A stretch of 64,000 nt of DNA. It comes from Nevskiaceae bacterium (GTDB taxonomy: Bacteria; Pseudomonadota; Gammaproteobacteria; Nevskiales; Nevskiaceae). The stretch lies in the NCBI GenBank assembly GCA_004297005.1, contig SCVA01000045.1, positions 60,722 to 124,721 of the forward strand, read 5' to 3'. Positions 54,132 to 63,600 of the stretch are shown piece after piece. The notes under the pieces were generated by a model. The model saw only the letters and a program-made list of their open reading frames with translations, was not told where the DNA came from and did not search any database. The first letter of the stretch is position 1, and the number at the start of each line of letters is the position of its first letter. The position numbers and the translations under genes are program-made.

Positions 54132-54749
54132 ATGCGTAGCGCCTACATTCCGATCCTGCGCATCGCTCCCGAAGGCTGGATCAGTTGCGCCCTTTTGGCC
54201 TTGCTGGCGCTGCTGCTTTGGAGCCTGGATCGCTGGCAACTGGCCCTGATTCCGGCGCTGTTGGTGCCGGTGGCGATGTACTGGTTCCAGGACCAGGCCA
54301 GGCGCAGCCCGGCCAAACCGTTGGGGGTTCTGGCGCCAGTGGACGGCGTGGTCTGCTTCCGGCGCGAATGTCACGACCCCTATCTGGGGCGCGAGGCGAT
54401 CCGCTTGGGCATCCGGGTGGCGCCCTGGGGCAACTACCTGTTGCGCGCACCGGTGGAAGGTGAGGTGCAGGCAGTGCCGGGCGCTTCGCGGCAGGTCAGC
54501 CGCATCCGCACCGATGAGGGCGAGGACGTGCTGGTGGTTGTGAGCAGTGGCTGGCTACTGGGCGCGCGGCCGGTATGGATTCCGTTCGGTGAGCGGGTAG
54601 GTCAGGGACGACCCTGTGGTCTGCGACGGCTGGTGCGTGTCATCGACATTTACCTGCCGGCCAGTTCGCGCGTAGAAGTCGCGCTCGGGCAAACGATAAG
54701 ATGCGGCGAGACCGTCCTCGCCACGCTGCTGCGGAGAACCGAAAGATGA
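54132..54749 (+). CDS. Phosphatidylserine decarboxylase-like protein, catalytic motifs degenerate
   Basis: IAPEGW...LAPVDGVV...DPYLGREAIRLGI...RAPVEGEV...VIDIYLPASSRVEVALGQTIRCGETVLA align to Psd-B; Gly-Ser cleavage site absent. Confidence 0.8.
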   Translation: MRSAYIPILRIAPEGWISCALLALLALLLWSLDRWQLALIPALLVPVAMYWFQDQARRSPAKPLGVLAPVDGVVCFRRECHDPYLGREAIRLGIRVAPWGNYLLRAPVEGEVQAVPGASRQVSRIRTDEGEDVLVVVSSGWLLGARPVWIPFGERVGQGRPCGLRRLVRVIDIYLPASSRVEVALGQTIRCGETVLATLLRRTER

Positions 54750-55528
54750 GCGACACCGCAACACCGCGCCGCAAGGGGCCGACCAAGGGCATCTATCTGC
54801 TGCCCAACCTGTTCACCACAGGCACCCTGTTCGGCGGCTTCTACGCCATCGTCATGGCGATGGGTGGGCGCTTCGACCACGCCTGCGTCGGCATCCTGGT
54901 GGCGATGATCGCCGATGGTCTGGATGGTCGCATCGCGCGGCTTACCAACACCTCCACCGACTTCGGCAAAGAATACGACTCGCTCTGCGACATGGTCGCC
55001 TTCGGCATCGCTCCGGCGATCGTCGTCTACGCCTACAGTCTCTCGGGCCTCGCCGAGTACCGATGGCTGGGTGGCAAGCTCGGCTGGGTGATCGCCTTCG
55101 CCTATGCCGCGTGCGCGGCTCTGCGGCTGGCGCGGTTCAACGTGCTGGCCAACATTGCCGGTGGCAGCAAGGATTTCTTCGGCCTGCCCAGCCCAGCGGC
55201 TGCGGCGCTGGTGACCTTCTTTGTCTGGAGCGCGGTGGATGTCTGGGGGGTAAGTGGCAGCGAAGTGCTGTTCGTGGCCGCGCCACTGACCCTGTTGACG
55301 GCTCTGTCGATGGTCAGCAGCATTCGCTACAACAGTTTCAAGAAGCTCAATCTGGCCGGGCGGATGAAGTTTCTGCCCTTCGCCGCGGTGGTCGGATTGC
55401 TGGCCCTGGTGGCGATCAATCCACCGCAGGTGCTGTTCCTGGTCTTCCTCGGGTACGCCCTGTCGGGGCCGCTGAGCACGCTCTGGCGCCGTCTGCGCAA
55501 ACCTACCGGCCAGACGCCGGGCACTTGA
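54746..55528 (+). CDS. pssA: CDP-diacylglycerol--serine O-phosphatidyltransferase
   Basis: CDP-alcohol transferase motif DGLDGRIARLTNTSTDFGKEYDSLCD; multiple TMs. Confidence 0.94.
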   Translation: MSDTATPRRKGPTKGIYLLPNLFTTGTLFGGFYAIVMAMGGRFDHACVGILVAMIADGLDGRIARLTNTSTDFGKEYDSLCDMVAFGIAPAIVVYAYSLSGLAEYRWLGGKLGWVIAFAYAACAALRLARFNVLANIAGGSKDFFGLPSPAAAALVTFFVWSAVDVWGVSGSEVLFVAAPLTLLTALSMVSSIRYNSFKKLNLAGRMKFLPFAAVVGLLALVAINPPQVLFLVFLGYALSGPLSTLWRRLRKPTGQTPGT

Positions 55529-55560
55529 TTTCCCGCCGTTCGCGGCTATCCTGCCTGGCC

Positions 55561-55659
55561 ATGTTTACTCGCCGCGCCCCTATCTCCGCCCTCCGTGCCC
55601 GCCCGGCGCGTTCGAGGCTGCCTGCGCGACTTAGCAAGTGCGTGCTCCTTCTGGCCTGA
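55561..55659 (+). CDS. Candidate leuA leader peptide (32 aa, ends VLLLA)
   Basis: MFTRRAPISALRARPARSRLPARLSKCVLLLA*; three consecutive Leu codons just before stop, directly upstream of leuA. Confidence 0.4.
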   Translation: MFTRRAPISALRARPARSRLPARLSKCVLLLA

Positions 55660-55679
55660 GCGCCAGAACACAGGCACGC
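55640..55679 (+). promoter_or_regulatory. Hairpin overlapping end of candidate leuA leader ORF
   Basis: GCGTGC-tcc-TTCTGGC-ctgagc-GCCAGAA-cacag-GCACGC; TGA stop lies in the loop. Confidence 0.5.
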
Positions 55680-55766
55680 GCCCGCACGGGGGATAAACCG
55701 TGATGAGACTCTTCTCCCCATATCCCTATTGAAAGGTCCGCTGCCCGCGGGCCGGAGTGCTGTCAC

Positions 55767-57443
55767 ATGGCCATGCTGAAAAACCCCGCCACCAAATACC
55801 GTTCCTTCGCCCCCGTCCACCTGCGCGACCGGCGCTGGCCGGACGCCGTGCTCAGCCAGGCGCCGATCTGGTGCAGCGTCGACCTGCGCGACGGCAACCA
55901 GGCGCTGATCGAGCCGATGAACCGCGAGCGCAAGCTGCGCATGTTCCAGCTCTTGGTGAAGCTGGGCTTCAAGGAAATCGAGGTCGGCTTTCCTTCCGCC
56001 TCGCAGACCGAGTTCGATTTCATCCGCCACCTGATCGAAAACGATCTGATCCCCGACGACGTCAGCATCCAGGTGCTGACCCAGGCGCGCGAGCACCTGA
56101 TCCGCCGGACCTTCGAGGCCCTGAAGGGCGCGAAGAAGGTGATCCTGCACTACTACAACGCCACCGCGCCGGTGATGCGCAGGGTGGTGTTCAACCTCAG
56201 CCAGGACGAGGTGATCGACCAGTTGGCGGTGCAGCACGCGCGGCTGATCAAGCAGCTGGCCGCCGAGCACCCGGACACCGACTGGACCTTCGAGTACTCG
56301 CCGGAGATGTTCTCCGGCACCGAGCTGGACTTCGCCAAGCGCATCGTCGATGCCGTCACCGAGGTCTGGCAGCCGACGCTGGAAAAGCCCTGCATCATCA
56401 ACCTGCCGGCCACGGTCGAGCACAGCACGCCCAACATCTTCGCGGACATGGTCGAGTGGATGCATCGCAACCTGGCGCGCCGCGAGTCCATCGTCATCAG
56501 CGTGCATCCCCACAATGACCGCGGCACCGGCACCGCCGCCGGCGAGTTCGCCTTGATGGCCGGCGCCGATCGCATCGAAGGCTGCCTGTTCGGCAACGGC
56601 GAGCGCACCGGCAATGTCGATCTGGTCAACATCGCGCTGAACCTCTACACCCAGGGCGTCCATCCCGGCCTGGATTTCGGCGATATCGACGAAGTCCGCC
56701 AGTGCGTGGAGTACTGCAACCAGCTGCCGGTGCATCCGCGCCATCCCTATGTCGGCGACCTGGTGTTCACCAGCTTCTCCGGCAGCCACCAGGACGCGAT
56801 CAAGAAGGCTTTCTCCCTGCGCAAGCCGGACGACATCTGGGAGATGCCCTACCTGCCGATCGACCCGCTGGATCTGGGCCGCAGCTACGAGGCGGTGATC
56901 CGCGTCAACTCGCAGTCCGGCAAGGGCGGCATCGCCTATCTGCTGGAGTCCGAGTACGGGTTGACCCTGCCGCGCCGCCTGCAGATCGAGTTCAGCACCG
57001 CGGTTCAGGCGGTGACCGACGAGTCCGGCAAGGAGGTGAGCGCCGCCGACATCTGGGCGCTGTTCCAGCGCGAGTATCTGAGCGCCAATGAACCCTATAG
57101 CTATCTGGCGCATCACCTGGTCGAGGACTCCACCCTGGATCAGGTCAAGCTGGTCACTGAGGTTGCGGTCAACGGCGAAAAGCGACGACTGGACGGCCAG
57201 GGCAATGGTCCCATCGACGCCTTCGTCAACGCGCTCGCGGCGCTGAGCGGCCGCAAGCTGTCGGTGGCCGACTACCAGGAGCACGCGGTCACCGCCGGCA
57301 GCGATGCCAAGGCGGTGAGCTATATCGAGCTCAAGGTCGGCGAAGGTCGGCCGGTGTTCGGCGTCGGCATCGACGGCAACATCGTCACCGCCTCGCTGAA
57401 GGCCATCCTCTCGGCGCTCAATCGCGTTGCCCGCCGCGGCTAG
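55767..57443 (+). CDS. leuA: 2-isopropylmalate synthase
   Basis: [58 protein letters not shown]. Confidence 0.96.
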   Translation: MAMLKNPATKYRSFAPVHLRDRRWPDAVLSQAPIWCSVDLRDGNQALIEPMNRERKLRMFQLLVKLGFKEIEVGFPSASQTEFDFIRHLIENDLIPDDVSIQVLTQAREHLIRRTFEALKGAKKVILHYYNATAPVMRRVVFNLSQDEVIDQLAVQHARLIKQLAAEHPDTDWTFEYSPEMFSGTELDFAKRIVDAVTEVWQPTLEKPCIINLPATVEHSTPNIFADMVEWMHRNLARRESIVISVHPHNDRGTGTAAGEFALMAGADRIEGCLFGNGERTGNVDLVNIALNLYTQGVHPGLDFGDIDEVRQCVEYCNQLPVHPRHPYVGDLVFTSFSGSHQDAIKKAFSLRKPDDIWEMPYLPIDPLDLGRSYEAVIRVNSQSGKGGIAYLLESEYGLTLPRRLQIEFSTAVQAVTDESGKEVSAADIWALFQREYLSANEPYSYLAHHLVEDSTLDQVKLVTEVAVNGEKRRLDGQGNGPIDAFVNALAALSGRKLSVADYQEHAVTAGSDAKAVSYIELKVGEGRPVFGVGIDGNIVTASLKAILSALNRVARRG

Positions 57444-57523
57444 TCCGCGGCAAGGGCTGGGCAGCGATACCGGCCGCCTTCGGGCGGCTGGCATCGCGCT
57501 CGCCGCGCCCCGACAATAGCGGC

Positions 57524-58330
57524 ATGAACGGCAAACGAAAAAAGGTGCTCGACGCCCTCGGCATCGAGACTTGGCAGGCCAAGGGCGCCAGCACCTCCGG
57601 CCTCGCGATTCCGGAAATGCCGTCTGTCGCGCCGCCACCGCCAGCGGTGATCGCCGCCGCTAGCACCCCGGCCGTCTCCAGCCCGCGACCGGCGGCGGCG
57701 CCCGCGCCGGTGTCGGGAAACAGCCCAGTGATAAGCACCATGAACGGCGCCAGCGCGCTCGAAGTCCCGGCCGACTGGAACGCGCTGCGCGAGCTGGTCA
57801 GCGGCTGCCAGCGCTGCAAGCTCTGCAAGACCCGCACGCAGACCGTGTTTGGGGTCGGCAACACCAGCGCGCCGCTGATGGTGGTGGGCGAGGGGCCGGG
57901 CGCCGACGAGGACGCCCAGGGCGAGCCCTTCGTCGGCCGCGCCGGCAAGCTGCTCGACGAGATGCTGCGCTCCATCGGCCGCTCGCGCGCCGACAACACC
58001 TACATCGCCAACGTCGTGAAATGCCGACCGCCCGGCAACCGCGACCCCGAGCCCGACGAGGTGGAAGGCTGCCGGCCGTATCTGGACATGCAGATCCAGT
58101 TGCTGCAGCCGAAGCTGATCGTCGCCCTGGGGCGCATCGCGGCGCAGCGCTTGCTCTCCACCGACCAGCCGCTGTCGCGTCTGCGCGGCCCCTTGCACCA
58201 GTACGGCAAGTTCCAGACGCCGGTGTTCGTCACCTACCACCCGGCCTACCTGCTGCGCAGCCCCAAGGAAAAAGCCAAGAGCTGGGAAGACCTCAAGAAG
58301 GTCTGGCAGCACCTCCATCTGGGCCAATGA
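57524..58330 (+). CDS. Family 4-type uracil-DNA glycosylase
   Basis: CQRCKLCKTRTQTVFGVGN, GEGPGADEDAQGEPFVGRAGKLLDEML, TYHPAYLLR. Confidence 0.92.
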   Translation: MNGKRKKVLDALGIETWQAKGASTSGLAIPEMPSVAPPPPAVIAAASTPAVSSPRPAAAPAPVSGNSPVISTMNGASALEVPADWNALRELVSGCQRCKLCKTRTQTVFGVGNTSAPLMVVGEGPGADEDAQGEPFVGRAGKLLDEMLRSIGRSRADNTYIANVVKCRPPGNRDPEPDEVEGCRPYLDMQIQLLQPKLIVALGRIAAQRLLSTDQPLSRLRGPLHQYGKFQTPVFVTYHPAYLLRSPKEKAKSWEDLKKVWQHLHLGQ

Positions 58331-58788
58331 CCGCCGAGCTCTGGCGCCTGCAACGGCTCGATTCCAGCCGCGTGTCGGAAATCCTCGACATCGAGCGTCG
58401 CGGCTATCCCTTTCCCTGGACCGAGCAGATCGTCCGCGACAGCCTGCGCCACGGCACCGCTTGCTGGGGCGTGCTGAATCCCGCCGACGAGCTGCTGGCC
58501 TATGCCTTCTTCAGCATGGCGGTGGGCGAGGCGCATGTGCTCAACATCTGCGTCGACCCGGCGCAGCAGGGGCAGGGCATCGGCCGCTACCTCATGCAGC
58601 ACCTGCTGGCGCTGGCACGCGAGGAGCTGTGCACCGTGGTGCTGCTGGAGGTGCGGCGTTCCAACAGCGCGGCGCGCCGGCTCTACGAGAGCCTCGGGTT
58701 CAACACCCTGGGCATCCGCAAGGGCTACTATCCGGCGGCCGAGAACAGCCGCGAAGACGCCTTGGTGCTGGGCTACGAAATCCTCTGA
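58327..58788 (+). CDS. rimI: Ribosomal-protein-alanine N-acetyltransferase
   Basis: YPFPWTEQIVRDSL; ICVDPAQQGQGIGRYLMQHLL; EVRRSNSAARRLYESLGF. Confidence 0.93.
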   Translation: MTAELWRLQRLDSSRVSEILDIERRGYPFPWTEQIVRDSLRHGTACWGVLNPADELLAYAFFSMAVGEAHVLNICVDPAQQGQGIGRYLMQHLLALAREELCTVVLLEVRRSNSAARRLYESLGFNTLGIRKGYYPAAENSREDALVLGYEIL

Positions 58789-58801
58789 CCGAGACCCGCC
58801 G

Positions 58802-60037
58802 ATGGCGCCGGACCGCAAGCAGCAACTCAGTTGGGCCTTCTACGACTGGGCCAATTCGGCATTCGCCACCACCGTGCTGGTCGGCCTGTTTCCGATCCTG
58901 TTCAACAAGTACTACGCCGCTGGCGTCGAGCCCGGCGTCAGCACGTTCTACCTGGGCGCCTACGGCAATTCCCTGCCCAGCTTCCTGGTGATGCTGATGG
59001 CGCCCTGGCTGGGCGTACTCGCCGACAAGCAGGGTTGGAAGAAGCGCCTGCTGCTGTTCTTCACCCTGCTGGGCGCCAGTGCCACCGCTAGCCTGATGCT
59101 GGTCGGCGAGGGGCAGTGGCAGCTGGCCATCGCCCTGTTCGCCCTGGGCGGAGTCGGCTTTTTCGGCGGCCTGGGCTTCTACGACTCGCTGCTGGTCAAT
59201 GTCGCCGCACCGGCCGAGCGCGACCGGGTTTCCGCGCTTGGCTATGGCCTCGGCTATCTCGGCGGCGGCCTGCTGTTTGTGCTCAACGTCAGCATGGTGC
59301 AGAAGCCGGAATGGTTCGGGCTCGCCAACGCCGCCGAAGCCGGCAAATGGGCCTTCGTCAGCGTCGCGGTCTGGTGGCTGCTGTTCTCCTGGCCCTTGTT
59401 CCGCAACGTCCGCGAATCGCGCGTCGTGCACGATGTCGGCGTCCTCGGCTGGGCCGCGATCTGGGCAACCATGAAGCAGATCGCCCGCTATCGCCCGGTG
59501 TACCTGTTTCTGTTCGCCTACTGGCTCTACATCGACGCGGTGAACACCGTCGCCAACATGGCGGTGGACTTCGGCATCAAGCTCGGCTTCGAACCCGGCG
59601 CACTGATCAAGGCGCTGCTGATCGTGCAGTTCGTCAGCTTCCCGGCCGCCATCGTCTTCGGCCGCATCGGCGAGCGCTTCGGTGCCCAGCGCGGGCTCTA
59701 CCTGGGCTTAAGCATTTATATCGGCGTCACCCTCTGGGCGCTGAGCATGCAGACCGAGACCGACTTCTACCTGATGGCCGCGGCCGTCGGCCTGGTGCAG
59801 GGCGGCGTGCAGTCGCTGTCGCGCAGCTTCTACGCCAGCCTCATTCCGAAGGAATCCGCCGGGCAGTTCTTCGGCTTCTACAACATGCTCGGCAAGTTCG
59901 CGGCGGTGCTGGGCCCCCTGGTGGTGGGCCTCACCGCCAGCCTTACCGGCAATCCCCGGCTGGCGATCTTCGTGCTGGTGTTCTTCTTTGCCGCCGGCAT
60001 GTTGCTGCTGGCGCGGGTGCGGCCGCATCAGGCCTGA
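58802..60037 (+). CDS. MFS transporter, UMF1/Atg22-like
   Basis: LSWAFYDWANSAFATTVLVGLFPILFNKYY; GYGLGYLGGGLLF; GGVQSLSRSFYASLIPKESAGQFFGFYN. Confidence 0.9.
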   Translation: MAPDRKQQLSWAFYDWANSAFATTVLVGLFPILFNKYYAAGVEPGVSTFYLGAYGNSLPSFLVMLMAPWLGVLADKQGWKKRLLLFFTLLGASATASLMLVGEGQWQLAIALFALGGVGFFGGLGFYDSLLVNVAAPAERDRVSALGYGLGYLGGGLLFVLNVSMVQKPEWFGLANAAEAGKWAFVSVAVWWLLFSWPLFRNVRESRVVHDVGVLGWAAIWATMKQIARYRPVYLFLFAYWLYIDAVNTVANMAVDFGIKLGFEPGALIKALLIVQFVSFPAAIVFGRIGERFGAQRGLYLGLSIYIGVTLWALSMQTETDFYLMAAAVGLVQGGVQSLSRSFYASLIPKESAGQFFGFYNMLGKFAAVLGPLVVGLTASLTGNPRLAIFVLVFFFAAGMLLLARVRPHQA

Positions 60038-60051
60038 GCCCGCACGGGGTA

Positions 60052-60636
60052 CTAGAGCGCGAACAGCTCGGGGTTTCTGGCCATGTCGCGCCGGTAGCAA
60101 CTCTTCAGGCGGGCGAGGTCGGCCTCGTAGTCGCCGCTGGTGCGGAACGCCGGCGCCAGAACGATGCACTTGCGGCCATGGTCGATATAGGCCGGAAGCA
60201 CCGGTACGCCGGCGGCATGGGCGATCTGCTGCCAGCCGCTTTTCCAGCGTGGGTTGTAGTGGCGGGTGCCCTCGGGCGCCAGGCCCAACACCAGTTGCGG
60301 GTGCTGGCGGAAGGTGGCGGTGGTCTGCGCCACCACGCCACCGGAGATGCTGCGGTCGATGGGAATGCCGCCCAGGGCGCGCATCAGGGGCGCCAGCGGC
60401 CCGGAGAACAGCGTGTGCTTGCCGAACCAGCGCACCCGCAGGCGAAGGGCCAGGATCGCGGCCATGCCGAACACGAAATCCCAGTTGGAGGTGTGAGGAA
60501 TGGCGGTGATGACCGCCTGCGGCAGCGCTGGCAGCTGCACTTCCAGGCGCCAGCCGAAAGCGCGCAGCACGGCGCGGCCGATGAATCGCGAAACGGCGTT
60601 GCCGCCGCGGGGAAAGCCCAGGTTTGCTCCGTCCAT
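60052..60636 (-). CDS. Lysophospholipid acyltransferase (PlsC-like)
   Basis: PHTSNWDFVFG; GGIPIDRS; GLAPEGTRHYNPRWKSGWQQIA. Confidence 0.88.
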   Translation of the reverse strand: MDGANLGFPRGGNAVSRFIGRAVLRAFGWRLEVQLPALPQAVITAIPHTSNWDFVFGMAAILALRLRVRWFGKHTLFSGPLAPLMRALGGIPIDRSISGGVVAQTTATFRQHPQLVLGLAPEGTRHYNPRWKSGWQQIAHAAGVPVLPAYIDHGRKCIVLAPAFRTSGDYEADLARLKSCYRRDMARNPELFAL

Positions 60637-60675
60637 GCACCTTGTCCGGGTGTACGGGGGCGTTAGCATGTGGCC

Positions 60676-61470
60676 ATGACCACGCCCAAACCCGTCACCT
60701 ATTCGTCGTATCTGCAGATCGACGCGCTGCTGGCCTTGCAGAAGCCTCTGTCGGAAGGCCCGGAGCACGACGAAACCCTGTTCATCATTATCCACCAGGT
60801 CTACGAGCTCTGGTTCAAGCAGTTGCTGCACGAGTTGGACGGCCTGGAGCGCGCCTTTGCCGCCGCCGACAGTCCCAAGGCGCTGGCCGCGCTCAAGCGC
60901 ATGCTCACCATCCTCAAGACCCTGGTGCAGCAGGTGGATGTGATCGAGACGATGACCCCGCTCTCCTTCAACGCCTTCCGGGCACGGCTGGAGGCCAGCT
61001 CCGGCTTTCAGTCGGCGCAGTTCCGCCTGCTGGAATTCCGCCTCGGCCACAAGCGGCCGGCGCTGTTGGCGCACTACCCCGAAGGCAGCGACGAGCGCGA
61101 GCGGCTACAGGCGGCGCTGCTCGCGCCCTGCGCCTGGGATGGCTTTCTGCGCTATCTGCGGGCGCTGGGCTGGGCTGTGCCGGCTGCCGCGCTGGCGCGC
61201 GATCGACAGGCGCCGCTGGCGCCGGATGCCGCGGTTCAGGCCTTGCTGATCGACATCTACCGCCGCAATGACTTCGCCGCCCAAGTCTGCGAGCGCCTGG
61301 TCGATCTCGACGAGGGCTTGCAGGAGTGGCGCTACCGCCACGTGAAGATGGTCGAGCGCACCCTGGGCGCCAAGCCCGGCACCGGCGGCTCGGCCGGCGC
61401 CGACTATCTGCGGGCGACGCTGTTCAAGCCGCTGTTTCCGGATCTCTGGGCGATCCGGTCGATGCTCTAG
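60676..61470 (+). CDS. kynA: Tryptophan 2,3-dioxygenase
   Basis: TYSSYLQIDALLALQKPLS; DETLFIIIHQVYELWFKQLLHELD; FQSAQFRLLEFRLG. Confidence 0.95.
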   Translation: MTTPKPVTYSSYLQIDALLALQKPLSEGPEHDETLFIIIHQVYELWFKQLLHELDGLERAFAAADSPKALAALKRMLTILKTLVQQVDVIETMTPLSFNAFRARLEASSGFQSAQFRLLEFRLGHKRPALLAHYPEGSDERERLQAALLAPCAWDGFLRYLRALGWAVPAAALARDRQAPLAPDAAVQALLIDIYRRNDFAAQVCERLVDLDEGLQEWRYRHVKMVERTLGAKPGTGGSAGADYLRATLFKPLFPDLWAIRSML

Positions 61471-61477
61471 GTCTGGA

Positions 61478-61507
61478 CCCGCCCGAGGCCAGAAAACCTC
61501 GGGCGGG
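61478..61507. terminator. 11-bp perfect hairpin between convergent genes
   Basis: CCCGCCCGAGG-ccagaaaa-CCTCGGGCGGG. Confidence 0.55.
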
Positions 61508-61518
61508 CTCGCGCCCGA

Positions 61519-61893
61519 CTATTCGCCGCGGCGCTTTTCCATACGCTCCTTCCACTTCGCCTTGCGCTCCTCGCAGGCGGCGGGGTCGGCTTCGCACTTG
61601 GCCTTCATCTTCTGCTTCATCTCCTCGCATTTGGCCGGATCGGCGTCGCACTTGGCTTTCAGCTTGGCGCGGCGTTCCTGCATCTTCTGTTTCATCTCCT
61701 CGCATTTGGCCGGGTCGGCGTCGCACTTGGCCTTCATCTCCTCGGCGCGGGCGCGAATCTGTTCGCACTGGGCCGGATTGTCGGCGCAGTGCTGGGCCAC
61801 CTTGTCCTGCTGCTCGGGCGTCAACTCGGCGGCATGGACGGTGCCCAGCAGGGCGATGGACAGGGGCAGGGACAACATCAGGCTGCGCAGCAT
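61519..61893 (-). CDS. Exported Cys-repeat protein of unknown function
   Basis: Signal peptide MLRSLMLSLPLSIALLGTVHA; four C-X6-C units (CADNPAQC, CDADPAKC x2, CEADPAAC). Confidence 0.8.
   Translation of the reverse strand: MLRSLMLSLPLSIALLGTVHAAELTPEQQDKVAQHCADNPAQCEQIRARAEEMKAKCDADPAKCEEMKQKMQERRAKLKAKCDADPAKCEEMKQKMKAKCEADPAACEERKAKWKERMEKRRGE
61606..61736. repeat. Two 56-bp near-identical direct repeats, 75-bp period, inside the Cys-repeat gene
   Basis: CATCTTCTG[C/T]TTCATCTCCTCGCATTTGGCCGG[A/G]TCGGCGTCGCACTTGGC[T/C]TTCA at 61606 and 61681. Confidence 0.85.
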
Positions 61894-61967
61894 GGGAATC
61901 TCCGGAGGGTGAACGGTGGTGATGAAAGTCCGGCAGGCGTCGGTTGGTTGACAGCCAATTTCGGGCT

Positions 61968-61996
61968 CTTGAAAGCAGGATGCGCGACACCAGTTT
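61968..61996 (+). promoter_or_regulatory. Putative sigma-32 promoter for hsp20
   Basis: CTTGAA-N14-CACCAGTTT. Confidence 0.5.
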
Positions 61997-62048
61997 TGCG
62001 TCGTGCGCACAGAAGCCCATCTTCTGAACCCGATGTAGGAGAACCAAC

Positions 62049-62483
62049 ATGAGTCTGACCCGCTACGAGCCGTGGTCCTTGCACCGCGCGCTGTTGAATG
62101 AATTCACCCGTGCCCTGGACGCCAGCAGCCAGGACGCCAGCACCGGTGCCACCGCCGACTGGACGCCCTCGGTGGACATCGCCGAGTACGCCGACAAGTT
62201 CGTGCTCAGCGCCGACATCCCCGGCGTCGATCCGGCCAGCGTCGAAGTGACGCTTGAGAACGGTGTGCTGACGCTCGCCGGCAGCCGCGAGAAGGCGGTG
62301 GAAGCCGCCGGTGTCGAACGCCGCCGTATCGAGCGCGCGACCGGCCGCTTCTTCCGCCGCTTCGCACTGCCCGACACCATCGACGGCGACTCGGTCTCCG
62401 CCAGCGGCAAGCATGGCGTGCTGGAAATCGTCATCCCCAAGCGGCCGGCCAGCCAGCCACGACGGATCAACGTGACCCATTGA
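62049..62483 (+). CDS. Hsp20/alpha-crystallin family small heat shock protein
   Basis: [67 protein letters not shown]. Confidence 0.95.
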   Translation: MSLTRYEPWSLHRALLNEFTRALDASSQDASTGATADWTPSVDIAEYADKFVLSADIPGVDPASVEVTLENGVLTLAGSREKAVEAAGVERRRIERATGRFFRRFALPDTIDGDSVSASGKHGVLEIVIPKRPASQPRRINVTH

Positions 62484-62516
62484 GCTGCCTCCGCCGCCGG
62501 CGGAGCTTGCTGATGC

Positions 62517-62550
62517 AAAGCCGCGTGCTTCTAGGGTGCGCGGCTTTTTT
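62517..62550 (+). terminator. Rho-independent terminator after hsp20
   Basis: AAAGCCGCG-N13-CGCGGCTTTTTT. Confidence 0.8.
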
Positions 62551-62568
62551 CGTAGAGAATGGCGTCTT

Positions 62569-63471
62569 ATGGAATACAAGGACTACTACAAGATTCTGGG
62601 CGTTGCCCGCTCTGCCTCGGCCGACGAGATCAAGAAGGCCTATCGCAAGCTGGCGCGCGAATTTCATCCCGACAAGAACAAGGCCAAGGGCGCCGAGGAT
62701 CGCTTCAAGGAAATCAACGAGGCCAACGAGGTGCTCAGCGATGCCGAGAAGCGCAAGGCCTACGACGCCTTGGGCGCCAACTGGCGCGCCGGCCAGCGCT
62801 TCGAGCCGCCTCCGGGCTGGGACGGCCAGATGGGCGGCGGCCGGGGAGCGCGCGGCGGCCGAGCCAGCGGCTTTGGCGCTGGCGGCGATTTCTCCGACTT
62901 CTTCTCCTCGCTGTTCGGCGGCGCGGCGGGCGCGGGCGGTGGTTTCGGCAACATGGGCGGCTTCGCGCCCGAGGCTGAGGACTCCCGCGATGTGCTGACG
63001 GTGTCGCTGGAAGAATCCTTCCACGGCGGCAGCCGGCGCGTGCAGTTGAGCAGCGGTCGCACGCTGGACGTGAAGATTCCCAAGGGCGTGACCGAGGGCA
63101 AGACCATCCGCCTCAACGGCCAGGGCCGCTACGGCGGCGACCTGTTGCTGGAAATCCGCTTCGCCCCGCACCAGCAATTCGAGGTGAAGGAGCGCGACCT
63201 GAGCTGCGTGGTGGCGGTCGCTCCCTGGGAAGCGGCGCTGGGGGCGAGCATCGACGTGCCGACTCTGGGTGGCGCGGTGCAGCTCAAGCTGCCGGCGGGC
63301 AGTCAGTCGGGCAAGAAGCTGCGCTTGAAGGGGCGCGGCTTGCCGGGGGCGACGCCGGGCGATCAGCTGGTGGAGATTCGGGTGGTGGCGCCACCGGCGG
63401 AGAATGACGAGCAGCGGGCGCTCTATGAGGAGATGGCGCAGAAGTTTGCGGGGTTCAAGCCGCGCGGGTGA
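62569..63471 (+). CDS. cbpA: DnaJ-class co-chaperone CbpA-like
   Basis: J-domain [39 protein letters not shown] region; CTDs, no zinc fingers. Confidence 0.93.
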   Translation: MEYKDYYKILGVARSASADEIKKAYRKLAREFHPDKNKAKGAEDRFKEINEANEVLSDAEKRKAYDALGANWRAGQRFEPPPGWDGQMGGGRGARGGRASGFGAGGDFSDFFSSLFGGAAGAGGGFGNMGGFAPEAEDSRDVLTVSLEESFHGGSRRVQLSSGRTLDVKIPKGVTEGKTIRLNGQGRYGGDLLLEIRFAPHQQFEVKERDLSCVVAVAPWEAALGASIDVPTLGGAVQLKLPAGSQSGKKLRLKGRGLPGATPGDQLVEIRVVAPPAENDEQRALYEEMAQKFAGFKPRG

Positions 63472-63572
63472 TTGCGGCTGGGCGTCTTCGCTCTTGAGTG
63501 CTGGTGGTTCGCGCCTTCGCGCTCTGCTGGCTGCGCAGGGCTTGATAGCTTTTTTTCGCCTCTTGGCGACTC

Positions 63573-63600
63573 ACTTTTCTTTGCTCCTGCAAAGAAAAGT
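63573..63600. repeat. Perfect 12-bp inverted repeat ACTTTTCTTTGC-tcct-GCAAAGAAAAGT
   Basis: Read directly; start of a non-coding repeat region downstream of cbpA. Confidence 0.85.

Noticed and set aside
55503-57638. 711-aa minus-strand ORF
   Set aside because: Antisense to leuA and its leader region; no domain recognised.
59116-60666. 516-aa plus-strand ORF
   Set aside because: Out-of-frame with the MFS transporter and antisense to the acyltransferase; Arg/Gly/Pro-rich shadow.
61606-61736. Short direct repeats considered as a CRISPR-like array
   Set aside because: Only two copies, in frame within a repeat-protein gene with a 25-codon period; no spacer diversity.
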